64,000 nucleotides of DNA, taken from contig NC_044301.2 in NCBI RefSeq assembly GCF_004027225.2, positions 18,962,598 through 19,026,597 on the forward strand, read 5' to 3'. This stretch comes from Strigops habroptila. Its lineage: Eukaryota; Chordata; Aves; Psittaciformes; Psittacidae. This document shows positions 49,547-61,916 of the stretch, piece after piece. The notes under the pieces were generated by a model. That model was not told the origin of the DNA and ran no database searches. It saw only the letters and a program-made list of their open reading frames with translations. Made by a program: the position numbers and the translations under genes. Position 1 is the stretch's first letter, and each line of letters starts with the position of its first letter.

Positions 49547-51669
49547 ACACAGAGGAGAGTGGAGAAAAGGCCTCTGCTTTCACACACACAGCAGGTTCTG
49601 CCTGGCAAATATTCTTATTTATGACCTGATAAGTTATTTGACTTGAAAGATTAACTGAATGAAAGGAAGGAGAGCGATGTAATTAACTCCCATCTCCTTC
49701 CATCAGAACTGATTTAAATCCCAAATAAGCCCACACCAGTCCCTAGGAAAGGAGACACTCCCACAATGCCAGGTTACATCATTCACCTCAAAGCCAAGTC
49801 ATAAAGCTGTTTAAAGTCCAAGTTCCTAGTGGCAACCAGGAGTGCTTACAAACGTGTCCCTAAGTTGTAACGCACACCCCGAAGTGCGGTGTGCCCACTC
49901 CAGAAAGCCTCCTTGCGTCCACCCATGCAGCAAGCCTGCTCTTCAGCTGCTAAGCAGGCAGGAAAACCAAGAATAGAATAAAACTCTGAACACCTCTGCT
50001 TCAGTAACACATTAGATCAAACTTAAATAATATAAAAATATTAAGTCCAATAACTAGCCACAGTTGCAGTTTGTTAATACCTCTTCAGCTCCAGCATAAG
50101 AACATTTCCAAATTAAATCTGAAGTGTCAGTATGCCACCTGGCAATCATTGCACATTCCTAAGGTTTTCCAACATATTCTAACATTCAGTTTTGGAGCAT
50201 TCAAGGAATATAAAAGTGAGCCACAAGTCACTTTGGTCGCATCTCCTATATTGAAAGTATTCAAACCTTCTTATGAAAAGATTTGAAGTTAGAATTTACT
50301 ATTAAAACAACAGGTTTTAAGTTTGTATGTTTATATTCTTCAAGCAAAATGGACAGTGACCCCAACTTACCTTTTTAGCACATGTTCAGAACCAGTTTAT
50401 CACCCATCACTTGTTACTGCACTATGGTGACACTCTGCTACAGTATTAATACAAGTTTAGATGTGCTGCTGTCATATCCAGGCAGAATGCAAATCCCAGA
50501 TGTAGTTCTCCCCCCTACTTCCAAATGCTCAAAATGACTGGACCAGGTGCATTTTGAAGGAGGAGGATGAACAATGACACATACTATGGCAAGGTACAAG
50601 GAACATTTCTGATAATTTTATAATTTGGTGATTTATCTTTACAGTAAGGGCGTACACAGTGAACTATGTTCAGATTAATCAATGCGGTATTCATTTTGGG
50701 ACTCACGATATAGTAATACACTCATTTAAAGGTAGATATGATGAAACTATTTGTTCACATTCTGGTTTGTTCTCTTGTGCTCAGATACTCCCACTTGCAA
50801 TGCAGGATGCATGGGTAGCAGAAAAATCATGGGCCAGGAGCACTAGCATGCAACCTGCAAAATATTTTGGAGAGTCCCCAGCCTCCTTTTGCTCTGCTTA
50901 TCACTCCAGGCTAGAAGGCTACAAACAGTAACTGTCAATAAAGGATGGTGCCTAAGCAGATCACAAATGTTTCCTGAGATGACCTCTATTAGCCCAGTGA
51001 CAGAGACACATGCTCAAGAGCATCAATATCAGGAACTGGAAGAATACTTCCTCCCCCCATGTAGGTGACTGGTCTCATCCTTCAAAGTATCTGGAAAGGC
51101 CGGTCTCTGACTAGGCCTGTGGATCAAACCATGGCTTTTATCTTCTTTCCCCTGAAGCTTCAGCTAATATATCTGTCAGAAAACTAATATAAACCTAGAA
51201 AATACTTCACTGAAATACCTTCCACGAGGCAAAAATCTTAAAATTCAGAAACAACAATACATGCTGAAATACGATATCTGAAAAATTTCAGGCAACGACC
51301 TCAGTTGCTGGGTTCTGCTTGGACATAAGGACAAAAGAATCAGCACATTGAGGGGGAAAGGGATTTGTAATAGTTTGAGGGTTAAATCCTCACAACTGAC
51401 CCAGGCCTAATATCATATAGCTAGAACACACCCTAGGATGGGACATCCCCAGCACAGCACACCTCCTCACACCATCCACATGTTGAGCATTAATACATTT
51501 ATGTGCAGTCTTGCAACAAAACCAGCAAAGGGAGTGTGAGGGGCTGCGCAGAACCCTCAGAAACTCAGTCAAGATTAATCCAACTCACTGAAACCACCCA
51601 CTCAAAATAACTTCAGTAATTTGAAAATTAAGCAAGTGCACTCGGTGTACCAAAAAGTGAGTAGAAGAC
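49547..51669 (-). other. TENT4B first-intron sequence, no other feature seen
   Basis: No recognisable repeat, exon or RNA gene. Confidence 0.5.
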
Positions 51670-51830
51670 TGTTGCGGTTTAAGCCCAGCCGGAAACTCAG
51701 AACCACGAAGCCGCTCGCTCACTCCCCCCCCTTCTTCCCCCACCCCACTCCTGGCAGGATGGGGAGGAGAATCGAAAGAATGTAAGTCCCACAGGTCAAG
51801 ATAAGAACAGTCAAATGAACTAAAGTATAA
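51670..51830 (-). repeat. LTR fragment, minus strand (ERV-3 side)
   Basis: It begins TGTTGCGGTTTAAGCCCAGC on the plus strand, the reverse complement of the LTR 3' end, and follows the minus-strand LTR at 55550-56170 until ACTAAAGTATAA, where it stops. It may be what remains of the 3' LTR of the minus-strand provirus. Confidence 0.8.
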
Positions 51831-51892
51831 AGTGGCGGAGTGACCAAGCGGCTGTGTGGTTCTGAGTTACCGGCCGTGCTTAAACCACGACA
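51831..51892 (+). repeat. LTR 3'-end fragment, plus strand
   Basis: Sixty bases match the last part of the LTR (TGTGGTTCTGAGTTACCGGC, ending TTAAACCACGACA). It is fused on its left to a minus-strand LTR piece and on its right directly to integrase sequence, without primer site, gag or RT. Both joins are abnormal. Confidence 0.82.
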
Positions 51893-52734
51893 AATATATA
51901 GATGGGCTTGTGATCAAGGGGCGGACTTAACAATAGACACTATTGCCCAGGTTATTCATGAATGTGAAACATGTGCTGCAATTAAGCAAGCCAAGGGGTT
52001 AAAGCCTCTCTAGTATGGAGGACGATGGCTGAAGAACACATATGGGGAGGCCTGGCAGATTGACTATATCACACTCACACCGACCCGCCAAGGCAAGCGC
52101 CATGTGCTTACCATGGTGGAAGCAACCACCGGATGGCTGGAAACACATGCTGTGCCCCATGCCACTTCCCAGAACACTCTCCTGGGCCTTGAGAAACAAG
52201 GCTTGTGGTGACACGGCACCCCAGAAGGAGTGGGACAATGGGACTCTTTTCCGGAATAACCTTATAGACACTTGGGCCAAAAAGCACAGCATCGAGTTGG
52301 TATATCACATCCCCTACCAAGCACCAGCCTCTAGGAAAATCAAATGGTACAACGGGCTGCTAAAAACTACACTGAGAGCAATGGGTGGTAGGACTTTCAA
52401 ACGTTGACATATAGATTTACCACAAGTCACCTGATTATTCAACACTAGGGGATCTGCCAACAGGGCTGGCCCAGCCCCATCAGAACTTTTACGTACTGTA
52501 GAGGGGGATAAAGTTCCTGTGGTGCACAGAAAGAATCTGCTGGGGAAGACAGTCTGGGTTATTCCTGCTTCAGGTAAAGGCAAACCCACTCGTGGGATTG
52601 CTTTCGCTCAGGGACACGGATATACTTGGTGGGTAATGCGGGAAGATGGGGAAGTCCGGTGTGTACCTCAAGGGGATTTAATTTGGGGGGAAACAGCCAA
52701 TGAACTCATTTATATGCTGTTGCTTGCTATATAA
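51893..52734 (+). pseudogene. ERV-4 integrase remnant
   Basis: It starts near the integrase zinc-binding region (HECETC intact here, unlike in ERV-1 and ERV-2). The first catalytic Asp is present (QIDYI). The region around the second (GTGGGACAATGGGACT) has lost several bases relative to ERV-2, and the Glu codon is AAA (Lys). The C-terminal SH3-like region is open at 52519-52734 (KTVWVIPASGKGKPTRGIAF, WWVMREDGEVRCVPQGDL) and ends at TAA 52732-52734. This copy shows where Pol ends; no env follows. Confidence 0.82.
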
Positions 52735-53195
52735 CACTTCTATAGCCCATCAGCTATATACCCATCTCCAACACTCTGGGCTTTGAAAAGAAGATATGTG
52801 CTGTCATGATCATCAGCGGAGAATAAAGTCATGGTAAAAGCCAGCAGCAGCAGAACTGTCCTCAGGTCACCATCAACTGACCCTGACTTCCCTCCGATCA
52901 TCACCTCAACAAAGAACGAACTTTAATGAAACCAGACGAGTTCGGCAGTGTTGTCAGGAAGCAACAACCCAACACTACACACCGTCTCTCCTGCCCTCAA
53001 AGACTGTTACAAGAGATGGAGCCTGACATCATGGACTGGATGAATTCAGCAAACTTTATAGGGATGGTCCATGGACTAAGGAATGCCATCGCTCTCTTTG
53101 TGTGTATATATATACACGAAACAAAAAACGATGGTATACTGAAAAATGTGGGATCTGAGCATGACATGAATGGTATGGAATAAGGGGGTGGATAC
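52735..53195 (+). other. ERV-4 region between pol and 3' LTR, with polypurine tract
   Basis: About 460 bp contain no long open frame and no env-like sequence. A polypurine tract, GGAATAAGGGGGTGGA (53177-53192), stands just before the LTR. Confidence 0.7.
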
Positions 53196-53822
53196 TGTCC
53201 TGGGTTCAGCTGTAGCAGTTATTTTTCTCCTTCCTAGTAGCTGGTGCAATGCCGTATTTTCGTCTTTAGTCTGGGAACAGTGCTGATAACACACCCATGT
53301 TTTTAGTTGTTACTAAGTAATGCTTACCCTGATCAAGGACATTTCAGTCTCTCATGCTCTGCCAGTGAGGAGGGGTACAGGAAGCTGGGAGGGAGCAGAG
53401 ACAGGACACCTGACCCAAACTAGCCAAAGGGATATTCCATACCACAGCACATCATACCCATTATATAAACTGGGGGGAGTCACCCTGAAGGGCCAGATCG
53501 CTGCTCGGGTCGGGCTGAGTATCGGTCAGTGGGTGGTGAGTAATTGTAATGTGCATCGCTTGTGTTTACTGGGGTTTTTTTCCTCTTCCCTTTTTAGTTT
53601 TATATTCTCTCCCTTGTTATTTCCCTTATCATTATTATTATTGGTGGTAGTAGTAGTAGTTTTGTATTATACTTCAGTTTATTTGACTGTTCTTTTCTCA
53701 ACCCATGGAATTTACATTCTTTCGATTCTCCTCCCCATCCTGCTGGGAGCAGGGCAGGGGAGGAAGGGGGTGAGCAAGCAGCTGCATAGTTCTGAGTTAC
53801 CGGCTGGACTTAAACCACAACA
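53196..53822 (+). repeat. ERV-4 3' LTR, full length
   Basis: It starts TGTCCTGGGTTCAGC and ends CTTAAACCACAACA, 627 bp. It has an AT-rich insertion-like stretch (TTTACTGGGGTTTTTTTCCT region) absent from the ERV-1 LTRs but with a counterpart in the minus-strand LTR at 55550-56170. It abuts minus-strand gag sequence directly. Confidence 0.88.
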
Positions 53823-55549
53823 GGTGGCATTTGATGATGGTGCACCCTGTGTATATTTCCACCACATGGGTCGTGTATATTCAACTTCATCTAGATCTAT
53901 GGGTGCATTCCCAGCATCCGGCCTACGATAGATCATCTCTAGAATGGCTGATTCCCTCAGAGACTGGATGCCTCTCTCTATCGTGGTCCACTTTGCTGAG
54001 CGACTCATAACATCGTCCTTGTAGGGATACCTTTCCTTCACAGCTGCCAAGAGCTGCCTCCAGAGGCTGAGGGCTCCTTTCTCTTTTGCAATCGCTTTGT
54101 AAATCCCCCCTTCCCTAGCAAGTGATGCCAGCTGCTTGGCTTCCCTACCTTCTAGTTTGTGACCATCGGCCCCATTGTCCCAGCATCGGAGCAATCAGGT
54201 GACAATGCGCTCATTTGGAAAACAGCTGAAATCAAAAGATTGCGCATATTCCACAGTTCAGTCGAGGTCAGGGATCGAGAAGTTACCTCTTCTTCCTCTG
54301 ATTCCTGTACTAATTCCTCTCATTCATGTGTCGGCCCCTCATGCATTGTGTCTTCATCTTCCTTCACTATACAAGTTGCTTTTCATCATTTTCATTTGCT
54401 TTTTCTCTTGCTTATAGGGGCAACTGATATTGGCATGGATTGGTCCTTTGGTTCAGTTGCAGTGTCTATCACTGAGGTTGCAGCGGCTGCAGTGTCTGTC
54501 ACTGGAGCTGGAGTGGCTGCAGTGTCTGTCACTGGGGTTGGAGTGGTTGCATTGCTCATTGCTGGGGATGAAGCAGCCATGTTGTCTGTTGCTTTGCCAT
54601 CACATCCAGAGACATCTTTTTTGTACTCCTTACAGAGCAGGGCTTTGTAGGAGTAGGCCAAGCCCCAGCATGCTGTGGCAAGTTGTCCCTCTCTGGTATT
54701 GCCAGGACGACAGCACACCTCATTCAAGTATTTTACTAGTTTTTCTGGATTTTGCACTTGTTCAGGGGTGAAGTTCCAAAGCACTGGGGGGGCCCACTGG
54801 CCTAGATACTTGCCCATACTTTCCCACACCCCCGCCTCTCATAACTGTCCAGCCTCGGGGAAGATGTCTTGGTGGTCCTCTTAGATCATCATTTAACCTT
54901 AGACAAGACCTGAGCCTGACCCTGCTTAGCTTCCGGGATCAGACAAGATAGGGCATTCTCAGAGTGGTATGGCTGTGGGTAAAACACATGCAGTATTTGT
55001 GGCAACATGTTGATCCCCAGCAAAAGCAGCAGACAGGTTTCAAGGGTATCCAAAGGCCATCCAAAACCTTTAGAATTCCCTACATCTACGGTAAATAGCC
55101 TGGTGGGGGAGTAGAGGGTGTGAGGGAATGTCTCCTTCATAGGTTGACCCCGAGGGGAAAAAAAAGATGTGTAATTGTTAAAAATTCCCATTACATGCCT
55201 CTCAAAGTATAGAGGTGATGGCCATGCTGGGAACGCAAGCCAGACCAGTTTCATGATCAATGCGTCTATTGTATTACGAGTCATTACCATGAGGTACAGT
55301 GAAACAATAATCTTAGCCCAGGCCCCAAAGCTGATAAACACTAAAACAGCAAATACTGGCTGCAAATAAGGGGTGACATGCTGAAGCTCTGAGACCAAGC
55401 GCAACAACTCTGAGAGCCAATAAATCAACATTGTGATGAGAGACTATTAATCTGAAACAATGAATGCTTATCACAAATATGATTAGACACGCTCTGGTCA
55501 GATCTGTTATCTTAACCCTTCGTGCCCCACATTGGGCGCCACAAAGGAC
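53823..55549 (-). pseudogene. ERV-3 gag pseudogene, minus strand
   Basis: The reading runs from the ATG at 55431 (start MLIYWLSELLRLVSELQHV) leftwards. It carries the three hydrophobic stretches, the core (MWESMGKYLGQW at 54829), a Thr/Ala/Pro-rich region and the capsid-like region (ALSLWRQLLAAVKERYPYKD). Stops interrupt it after the leader, a base loss shifts the frame before the core, and another break lies between 54392 and 54194. At 53871-53873 it keeps an Arg codon (CGA) where ERV-1 and ERV-2 have TGA. It ends where the plus-strand LTR starts (53822/53823). Its primer site (minus) is at 55521-55541. Confidence 0.82.
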
Positions 55550-56170
55550 TGTCATAGTTTAAGCCCAGCCAGTAACTCAGAACCATGCAGCTGCTCGCTC
55601 ACTCCCCCCCTTCTTCCTCCCCACTCCTGGTGGGATGGGGATGGGGAGGAGAATCAGAGGAATGTAAATCCCATGGGTTAAGAACAGTACAATAACTAAA
55701 GTATAATACAAAACCACTACTACTACCACCAATAATAATAATGATAAGGGAAATAACAAGGGGAGAGAATAAAAGGGGAAAGGAAAAAAAAAACCACCAA
55801 TAAACACAAGTGATGCACAGTACAATTGCTCACCAGCCACTGACCGATACCCAGCCTGACACGAGCAGCGATTTGGGCCTTCCAGGTAACTCCCCACAGT
55901 TTCTATACTGGGCATGATGTGCTGTGGTATGGAATACCCCTTTGGCTAGTTTGGGTCAGGTGTCCTGTCTCTGCTTCCTCCCAGCTTCTTGTGCCCCTCC
56001 TCACTGACAGAGCATGAGAGACTGAAAAGTCCTTGATCGGGGTAAGCATTACTTAGCAACAACTACAACTTCTGTGTGTTATCAGCATTGTTCTCAGTCT
56101 AAAGTTGAAAACAGCACTGCACCAGCTATTAAGAAGGAGAAAAATAACTGTTACAGCTGAACCCAGGACA
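55550..56170 (-). repeat. ERV-3 5' LTR, minus strand
   Basis: It is the reverse complement of the ERV-1/ERV-4 LTR family, 621 bp, with plus-strand ends TGTCATAGTTTAAGC and GAACCCAGGACA. The bases outside (AAGAC left of 51670, ACGAT right of 56170) do not make a target duplication for the composite. Confidence 0.9.
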
Positions 56171-57684
56171 ACGATGCAGCAGTGGACAACAGCTATCAGA
56201 GAAGCCCAAGAGGGTCGCTGAGAGCTCTACAAACTGCTCTATCAACAGCAGCCAAGAAGAGCAGGTTTCAGCATGCCTGAAGCTGGCACGCTTCATAGGA
56301 GCAAAGGGTTATGTGAACTATTCCAACATATCATGTTCAGTGACTTAATTCATACAGGCAAATATCACATTACACAAGAAACGAGAGGAAGTTTGTTATT
56401 ACATAGTTATTCTCTTCATTTGCTGCAAGGTGCTTTTACGCCAGGAGCTGACACTGCTACTTACTGCCATTGAAACATTATCTTTACCACCCCTATATGC
56501 CCTGTAACATCTGGCCAAGGTGTAACAAGAGCAGCTTTGCAAGATCACTAGTTCATTCAAATTTAGTTAAGGAAACAGTTGCAGATGATGTATAATGTAA
56601 TTACAGAACAGCAACAAAAGCAAGGTGGTGCTGTCCTTTCTGCCTAACCTCAAAATCTACCTCATAAGAGGAAATCCAACAGCTTGATGAGGCAAACTTC
56701 TCTTTCACCTGATGCTGGAAGCAGTGAAATGAAGTTGCTTACCTCAAATAATGAACTTGCTCTTCAAGGTAAAAATCAACATGAAAATTTTCTCCTGCAA
56801 GCACCTGCCAACTATGACTACTACATGGAAAAATCCCCATGGATGAAGGAGAGTAAGACACTGAGTCCAAAACACAACCAGAAGGCTAAGTAAATATAAG
56901 ATCCTCAAGCACGTGACTTGAATCACTCAACTTAAGTGTGACATAACAAAGCAAAAATTAAGTAAAACAAACTATCAGGACCTCACTTTTTCAGCCTGGC
57001 TCAATATTGACCAAAGACCATGTGATATGCAATCATGATCATTATTCACATCAAGACAGTTCCTTCACCACACTATGTTTAAATCGCTAATTTAACTGAC
57101 AGTTGTGGAAAGGAGTACCTCTGAATACATAAAAGGTGAAGCCATTGTGCATGGCGCAAGCCTGGAGTAAAACTTGATGCAATTTTCAAAAACGATCCAC
57201 ATATTTATTCTAGATTAAAGCCAAAGTCTCACTGAGGGAGAAGGGGGAGGAATGTAAAGGCATATAAAGAAGTATGCTTTTTGTAATATCCCCCTTGAAA
57301 GAAAAAAAACCAAAACCAGAACATCACCAACAAAAAAACTTTTGCTTTTTGTAATACAGAAGAAAATATCAGCTGTTCCTAAAGAGAGGAAGCAAATATC
57401 TCTAAAATTAAGAGAGAGAGACGAAAACTTAAAGAGAAAGTTGTTATCGCACTTCCTTAGTCTAGATCAACCACAACATCAAGAGGTCAGGCAAGGTTGA
57501 CAAGTTCTGATTAAGGACTTGCTATCTTCAGACTACACATTGACACATAACAGTAAGATCTGCATCTTAGTCACCACACTACAGCAAGATATTCCTGCAT
57601 GCCGTATTTTAATGGTTTCCTTGCTCTAATTAAGTGCATGACATTATATGAAAGGCTTATCTGTACTTGATATTTGTGACAGGC
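56171..57684 (-). other. TENT4B first-intron sequence between proviruses
   Basis: No recognisable exon, RNA gene or repeat family. Confidence 0.5.
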
Positions 57685-58966
57685 TGTCCTGGGTTCAACA
57701 GTAGCAGTCATTTTTCTCCTTCTTAGTAGCTGGTGCAGTGCTGTTTTTGATTCGTAGAACTCATCAGGAACTCGTCAGCAAAGTTTTAAGTTGACAAGCA
57801 GGTATTCTTTATTGCGGCGCTGGAGAACACGGGAGATATAGTTCCTCCTAGCATGTTCTGTCCGAGCATCAATCAAACCGTGATTATATTGTCGTTAGTC
57901 ATACATATTCATTATATTATATATATATTCATGAAGTTGTTTATACATGACATCATATTCCTAGAACATTCTTCCTGCATGTGCACTTTATTATGGTAGT
58001 GGTCTTTAGGAACTTTGGTGGTCATTTCTTCATCATCTTCCTCTTCATCACCTTATCTTTTCCTTGCATTCTTGTTCTGGTAGTCTTTGAGGTCTGCGCA
58101 GTAGATAAGTGCTTACGCCAGTTTATTTAGTTCGGTAACACTGCTGACATAAGTGAGTGATTTCTTCTCATCCTTCTACTTATCAGTTAACTTAGCTACA
58201 GCACATCCTGAACATCTGCTAGTTTCAGACACTCTTTATCTAAAGTCCTTATTTTGCTTTAAATAAATTTTATACGAAGGTCATAAGGTTCTAAAACTAT
58301 GTCAGCTACAACGATTTATCTTATACAAGGATCCTTATTATGTTCTTTTGGTTGGGCTTTTTAAGTTTGGGAAGTTTTGTTGTTATGTACAAAGCCACCA
58401 AGCTTAAAGTTACTTAAAACCGAATTTTCTTATTTACAAAGGATTATATTTCATTTTATACTTCCTTGCCTCAGTTTTCAATGTTAGACTGAGAACAATG
58501 CTGATAATACACTGATGTTTTTAGTTCTTGCTAAGTAATGTTTATTGCGATCAAGGACTATTTCAGTCTCATACTCTGCCAGTGAGGAGGGGCACGGGAA
58601 GACGGGAGGAAGCAGAGAAAGGACACCTGACCCAAACTAGCCAAAGGCTATTCCATACCACAGCACGTCATGCCCAGCAGAGAAACTGGGGGGAGTTACC
58701 CAGAAGGCCCAGATCGCTGCTCGGATCAGGCTGGGTATCGGTCGGCGGGTGGTGAGCAATTGTATTCTCTCCCCGTGTTATTTCCCTTATCGTTATTATT
58801 ATTGGTAGTAGTAGTCGTTTTATATTATACCTTAGTTACTGGACTGCTCTTATCTCAACCCGTGGGAGTTACAGTCTTTCGATTCTCCTCCCCATCCCAC
58901 CGGGAGCAGCGGGAGCAAGAACGTGGGGGAGGGAGCGAACCGCTACGTGGTTCTGAGCTACCGACA
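57685..58966 (+). repeat. ERV-2 5' LTR interrupted by a nested LTR
   Basis: The LTR starts TGTCCTGGGTTCAACAG at 57685, is split by the insertion at 57748-58478, and resumes at CAATGTTAGACTGAGAAC. The 3' end reads GAGCTACCGACA, lacking about 17 bases of the usual GGCTGGGCTTAAACCAC. Confidence 0.87.
57748..58473 (-). mobile_element. Solo LTR of another family nested in ERV-2 LTR
   Basis: This 726-bp element starts TGATTCGTAG and ends CTTGCCTCA on the plus strand. GTTTT flanks it on both sides (57743-57747 and 58474-58478), a clean 5-bp target duplication, and the host LTR is continuous when it is removed. AATAAAGAATACC on the minus strand (plus about 57801-57813) marks the R region, so it reads leftwards. 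The same feature is shared with the solo LTR at 5534-6163. Confidence 0.88.
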
Positions 58967-58974
58967 GTTCTTTT

Positions 58975-58992
58975 TGGTGCCCAATGTGGGGC
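58975..58992 (+). other. ERV-2 primer binding site, tRNA-Lys type
   Basis: TGGTGCCCAATGTGGGGC starts eight bases after the LTR end, like the sites of ERV-1 and ERV-3. It has more mismatches to tRNA-Lys(CUU) than theirs. Confidence 0.7.
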
Positions 58993-59088
58993 TTGAAGGG
59001 TTGAGATAACGACAGATCTGACCAGAGTGTGTCAAATCGTATTTGTGATAAGCATTCATTGTTTCAGATTAACAGTCTCTCATCACAA

Positions 59089-61104
59089 TGTTGATTTATT
59101 TGCTCTCAGAGTTGCTGCGTGTGGTCTCAGAGCTTCAGCATGTCACACCTTACTTATAGTCAGTATTTGCTGTTTTAGTGTTTATTGGCTGGGGGGCCTG
59201 GGCTAAGGTTATTGTTTCACTGTACTTCATAGTAAGGACTTACAATACAATACACTCATTGATCACGAAACTGGTCTGGCTTGTGTTCCCAGTGTGGTCA
59301 TCACCTCTATACTCTGGGAGGCATGTAATGGAATTTTTTAGCAATTTCAAATCTTTTTTTTCCTCCTCAGGGGGTCAACCTATGAAGGAGACAATTCCCT
59401 CACATCCTCCGCTCCCCCACCAGGCTATTTACTGTAGATGTAGGGAATTCTAAAGGTTTTGGATGGCCTTTGAATACCCTTGAGACCTGCCTGCTGATTG
59501 TGCTGGGGATCAGCATGTTGGCAAATATATGGAGTGTGTTTTACCCATGGCCATCCCACCCTGGGAACACCCTTTTTCCTCTGATCTAGAAAGTTAAGCA
59601 GTATGGGGTTCAAATATGGTCTAGGGTTAGATGACAATATAGGAGGACCACCAAGAGATTTGCCCTGAGGCTGGACAGTCAAGAGTGGCAGGGTGTGTGG
59701 GAGAGTATGGGCAAGTATCTAGGCCAGTGGCCCCCCCCCAGTGCTTTGGAACTTCACCCCTGAACAAGTGCAACATCCGGAAAAACTAATAAAGCACTTA
59801 AACAAGGTGTGCTGTCGTCCTGGCAATACCAGAGAGGGACAAATCATGGCAATGTGCTGGGGCTTGGCCTATGCCTACAGAGCCCTGCTCAACGCTATCC
59901 AGCACCTTCAAAGGGAAAAGATGTCTCTAGATATGATGGCAAAGTAACAGACAAGACTACTCCACCCCCAAACACAACAGCTACACCATCCCTGACGACA
60001 CTGCAGCCACTCCAACTACAGTGATAGACACTGCAGGTAAATCAAAGGACCAATCTGTGCCATTATCAGTAGCCCATATAAGAAAGGGGAAAAGCAAAAG
60101 AAAGGCACAAAGGGCAACCCATGCAGTGAAGAAAGATGAAGAACCAATGCACTTAGTACAGGGGAAAGCATCTGAACAAAAGTTATTAATACAGGAATCA
60201 GGGAAGAGGAAGAAGAGGTGACTTCTCAACCCATGACCTCGACCGAAATGCAGAATATGCGAAAAGATTTCACCCGTCTTCCAGGGGAGCACATTGTCAC
60301 CTGGTTGCTCCGATACTGGGACAATGGGGCCAATGGTCATGAGACAGAAGGTAGGGAAGCCAAGCAGCTGGGATCACTTGCTAGGGAAGGAGGAATTGAC
60401 AAAGCGATTGCAGAAGAGAAAGGAACCGTCAGCCTTTGGAGGCATCTCTTGGCAGCTATGAAGGAAAGGCTTCCCTACAAGGGCAACGTTATGTGTCGCT
60501 CAGCAAAGCGGACCATGATAGAGAGAGGCATCTAGTCCCTGAGGGAATCAGCCATTCCAGAGATGATCTATTGTAGGCCAGATGCTGGGAATGCACCTGT
60601 AGATCAGGATGAAGTCGAATTTGCATGACCCATGTGGCGGAAACTTACACGGAGTGCACCATCATCATATGCCCACTCATTGGCATCAATGACCTAGAGT
60701 GAGCCAGTCCACCAACAGCGGATGAACTGAATCATCAACTCCGAGAGTTCGAAGACAATGTCACCCCTTCCATCATTTCAGCTGTGGAAAAACTGTCCCA
60801 GGAGTTCAAACAATTGAGAGACGATTTATCCGATCTATGCAGCTCCCCACGTATAACAACCCGTGCCTCAGCTATTAACAGAAGGTGCCCTACTGCTGAA
60901 GTGAGAAGATATAGGAGACAGACGCCAGGAACCACCCTATGGTTTTACCTGTGGGATCACAGAGAAGACATGAGAAAGTGGGATGGAAAACCTACCTCAG
61001 TTCTGGAGCAACGGGTGCGTGAATTGAAGAGGAGAACAATGGTCAAGGATGATCCTCCCATGAAAGTTGCTGCTCCAGCCTTCGGTGAGCTGCTTCTCAG
61101 ATGA
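59089..61104 (+). pseudogene. ERV-2 gag pseudogene
   Basis: It starts at the ATG shared with ERV-1 and ERV-3. A TAG at 59157-59159 cuts the leader early. The hydrophobic stretches (FIGWGAWAKVIVSLYF and others), the Gag core (LWNFTPEQVQHPEKLIKHLN), a shortened Thr/Pro-rich region and the capsid-like region (HIVTWLLRYWDNGANGHE) are recognisable in several frames. The TGA at 60626-60628 matches those of both ERV-1 copies. It ends where an LTR piece has been inserted. Confidence 0.8.
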
Positions 61105-61319
61105 AGCAGCTTTATTATGGTAGTGGTCTTTAGGAACTTTGGTGGTCATTTCTTCATCATCTTCCTCTTCATCACCTTATCTTTTCCTTGCATTCTTGTT
61201 CTGGTAGTCTTTGAGGTCTGCGCAGTAGATAAGTGCTTACGCCAGTTTATTTAGTTCGGTAACACTGCTGACATAAGTGAGTGATTTCTTCTCATCCTTC
61301 TACTTATCAGTTAACTCAG
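61105..61319 (+). repeat. LTR-derived insert within ERV-2 gag-pro
   Basis: The bases 61110-61321 match 57986-58197 of the nested LTR in the same orientation, with one mismatch in 212 positions and no net gap. CTCAGATGA occurs on both sides (61096-61104 and 61320-61328). Sequence on either side matches uninterrupted ERV-1 gag-pro (around 40000-40030), so this is an insertion. Confidence 0.92.
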
Positions 61320-61916
61320 CTCAGATGAGCTGATTTTACTCCAGCTCCTGTGATAAGGAATACTAATCCCTTTCTACAAGACATAAGTGGACAATCTTAA
61401 GATCACTATTAGAGGGGCCCTGCCTCCAGCCAGGTGGAGGAGAGGGACAATCAGGACTACTGGACTGTCTGGAACAGATGGCCTGGCACATCAGTCCCAC
61501 AGGAGTATAAGGCTCCAGTAGATACTGGTGCACAGTGTACCCTGATGCCACCAAGGTATCAAGGGGTGGAACCCATTTATATTTCTGGAGTGACAGGAGG
61601 ATCCCAAGAGTTATCTGTACTGGAGGCTGAAATCAGCCTGACTGAGAGAAAGGGGCCAAAGCACCCCATTGTGACTGGTCCAGGGGCTCCATGCATCCTT
61701 GGCATAGACTATCTCAGGAGAGGGTACTTCAAAGACCCAAAAGGGTATAGATGGGCTTTTGGTATCGCTGCCTTGGAGACAGAGGAAATTAAGCAGCTGT
61801 CCACCTTGCCCGGTCCCTCAGAGGATCCTTCTGTTGTGGGGTTGCTGAAGGTCAAAGAACAACAAGTGCCAATTGCAACCACAACAGTGCACCTGCAGCA
61901 ATATCGCACCAACTGA
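61320..61916 (+). pseudogene. ERV-2 protease region
   Basis: After the insert the frame resumes with the spacer and the aspartic protease. The active site DTG is at 61521-61529. The fold's later segment (GAPCILGIDYLRRG) is intact and the frame is open from 61434. It ends at TGA 61914-61916, the same position as TGA 40601-40603 in ERV-1. The LTR insert separates it from gag. Confidence 0.82.

Noticed and set aside
52735..53195. Possible env remnant
   Set aside because: No long open frame, signal peptide or transmembrane segment. ERVL-type elements normally lack env.
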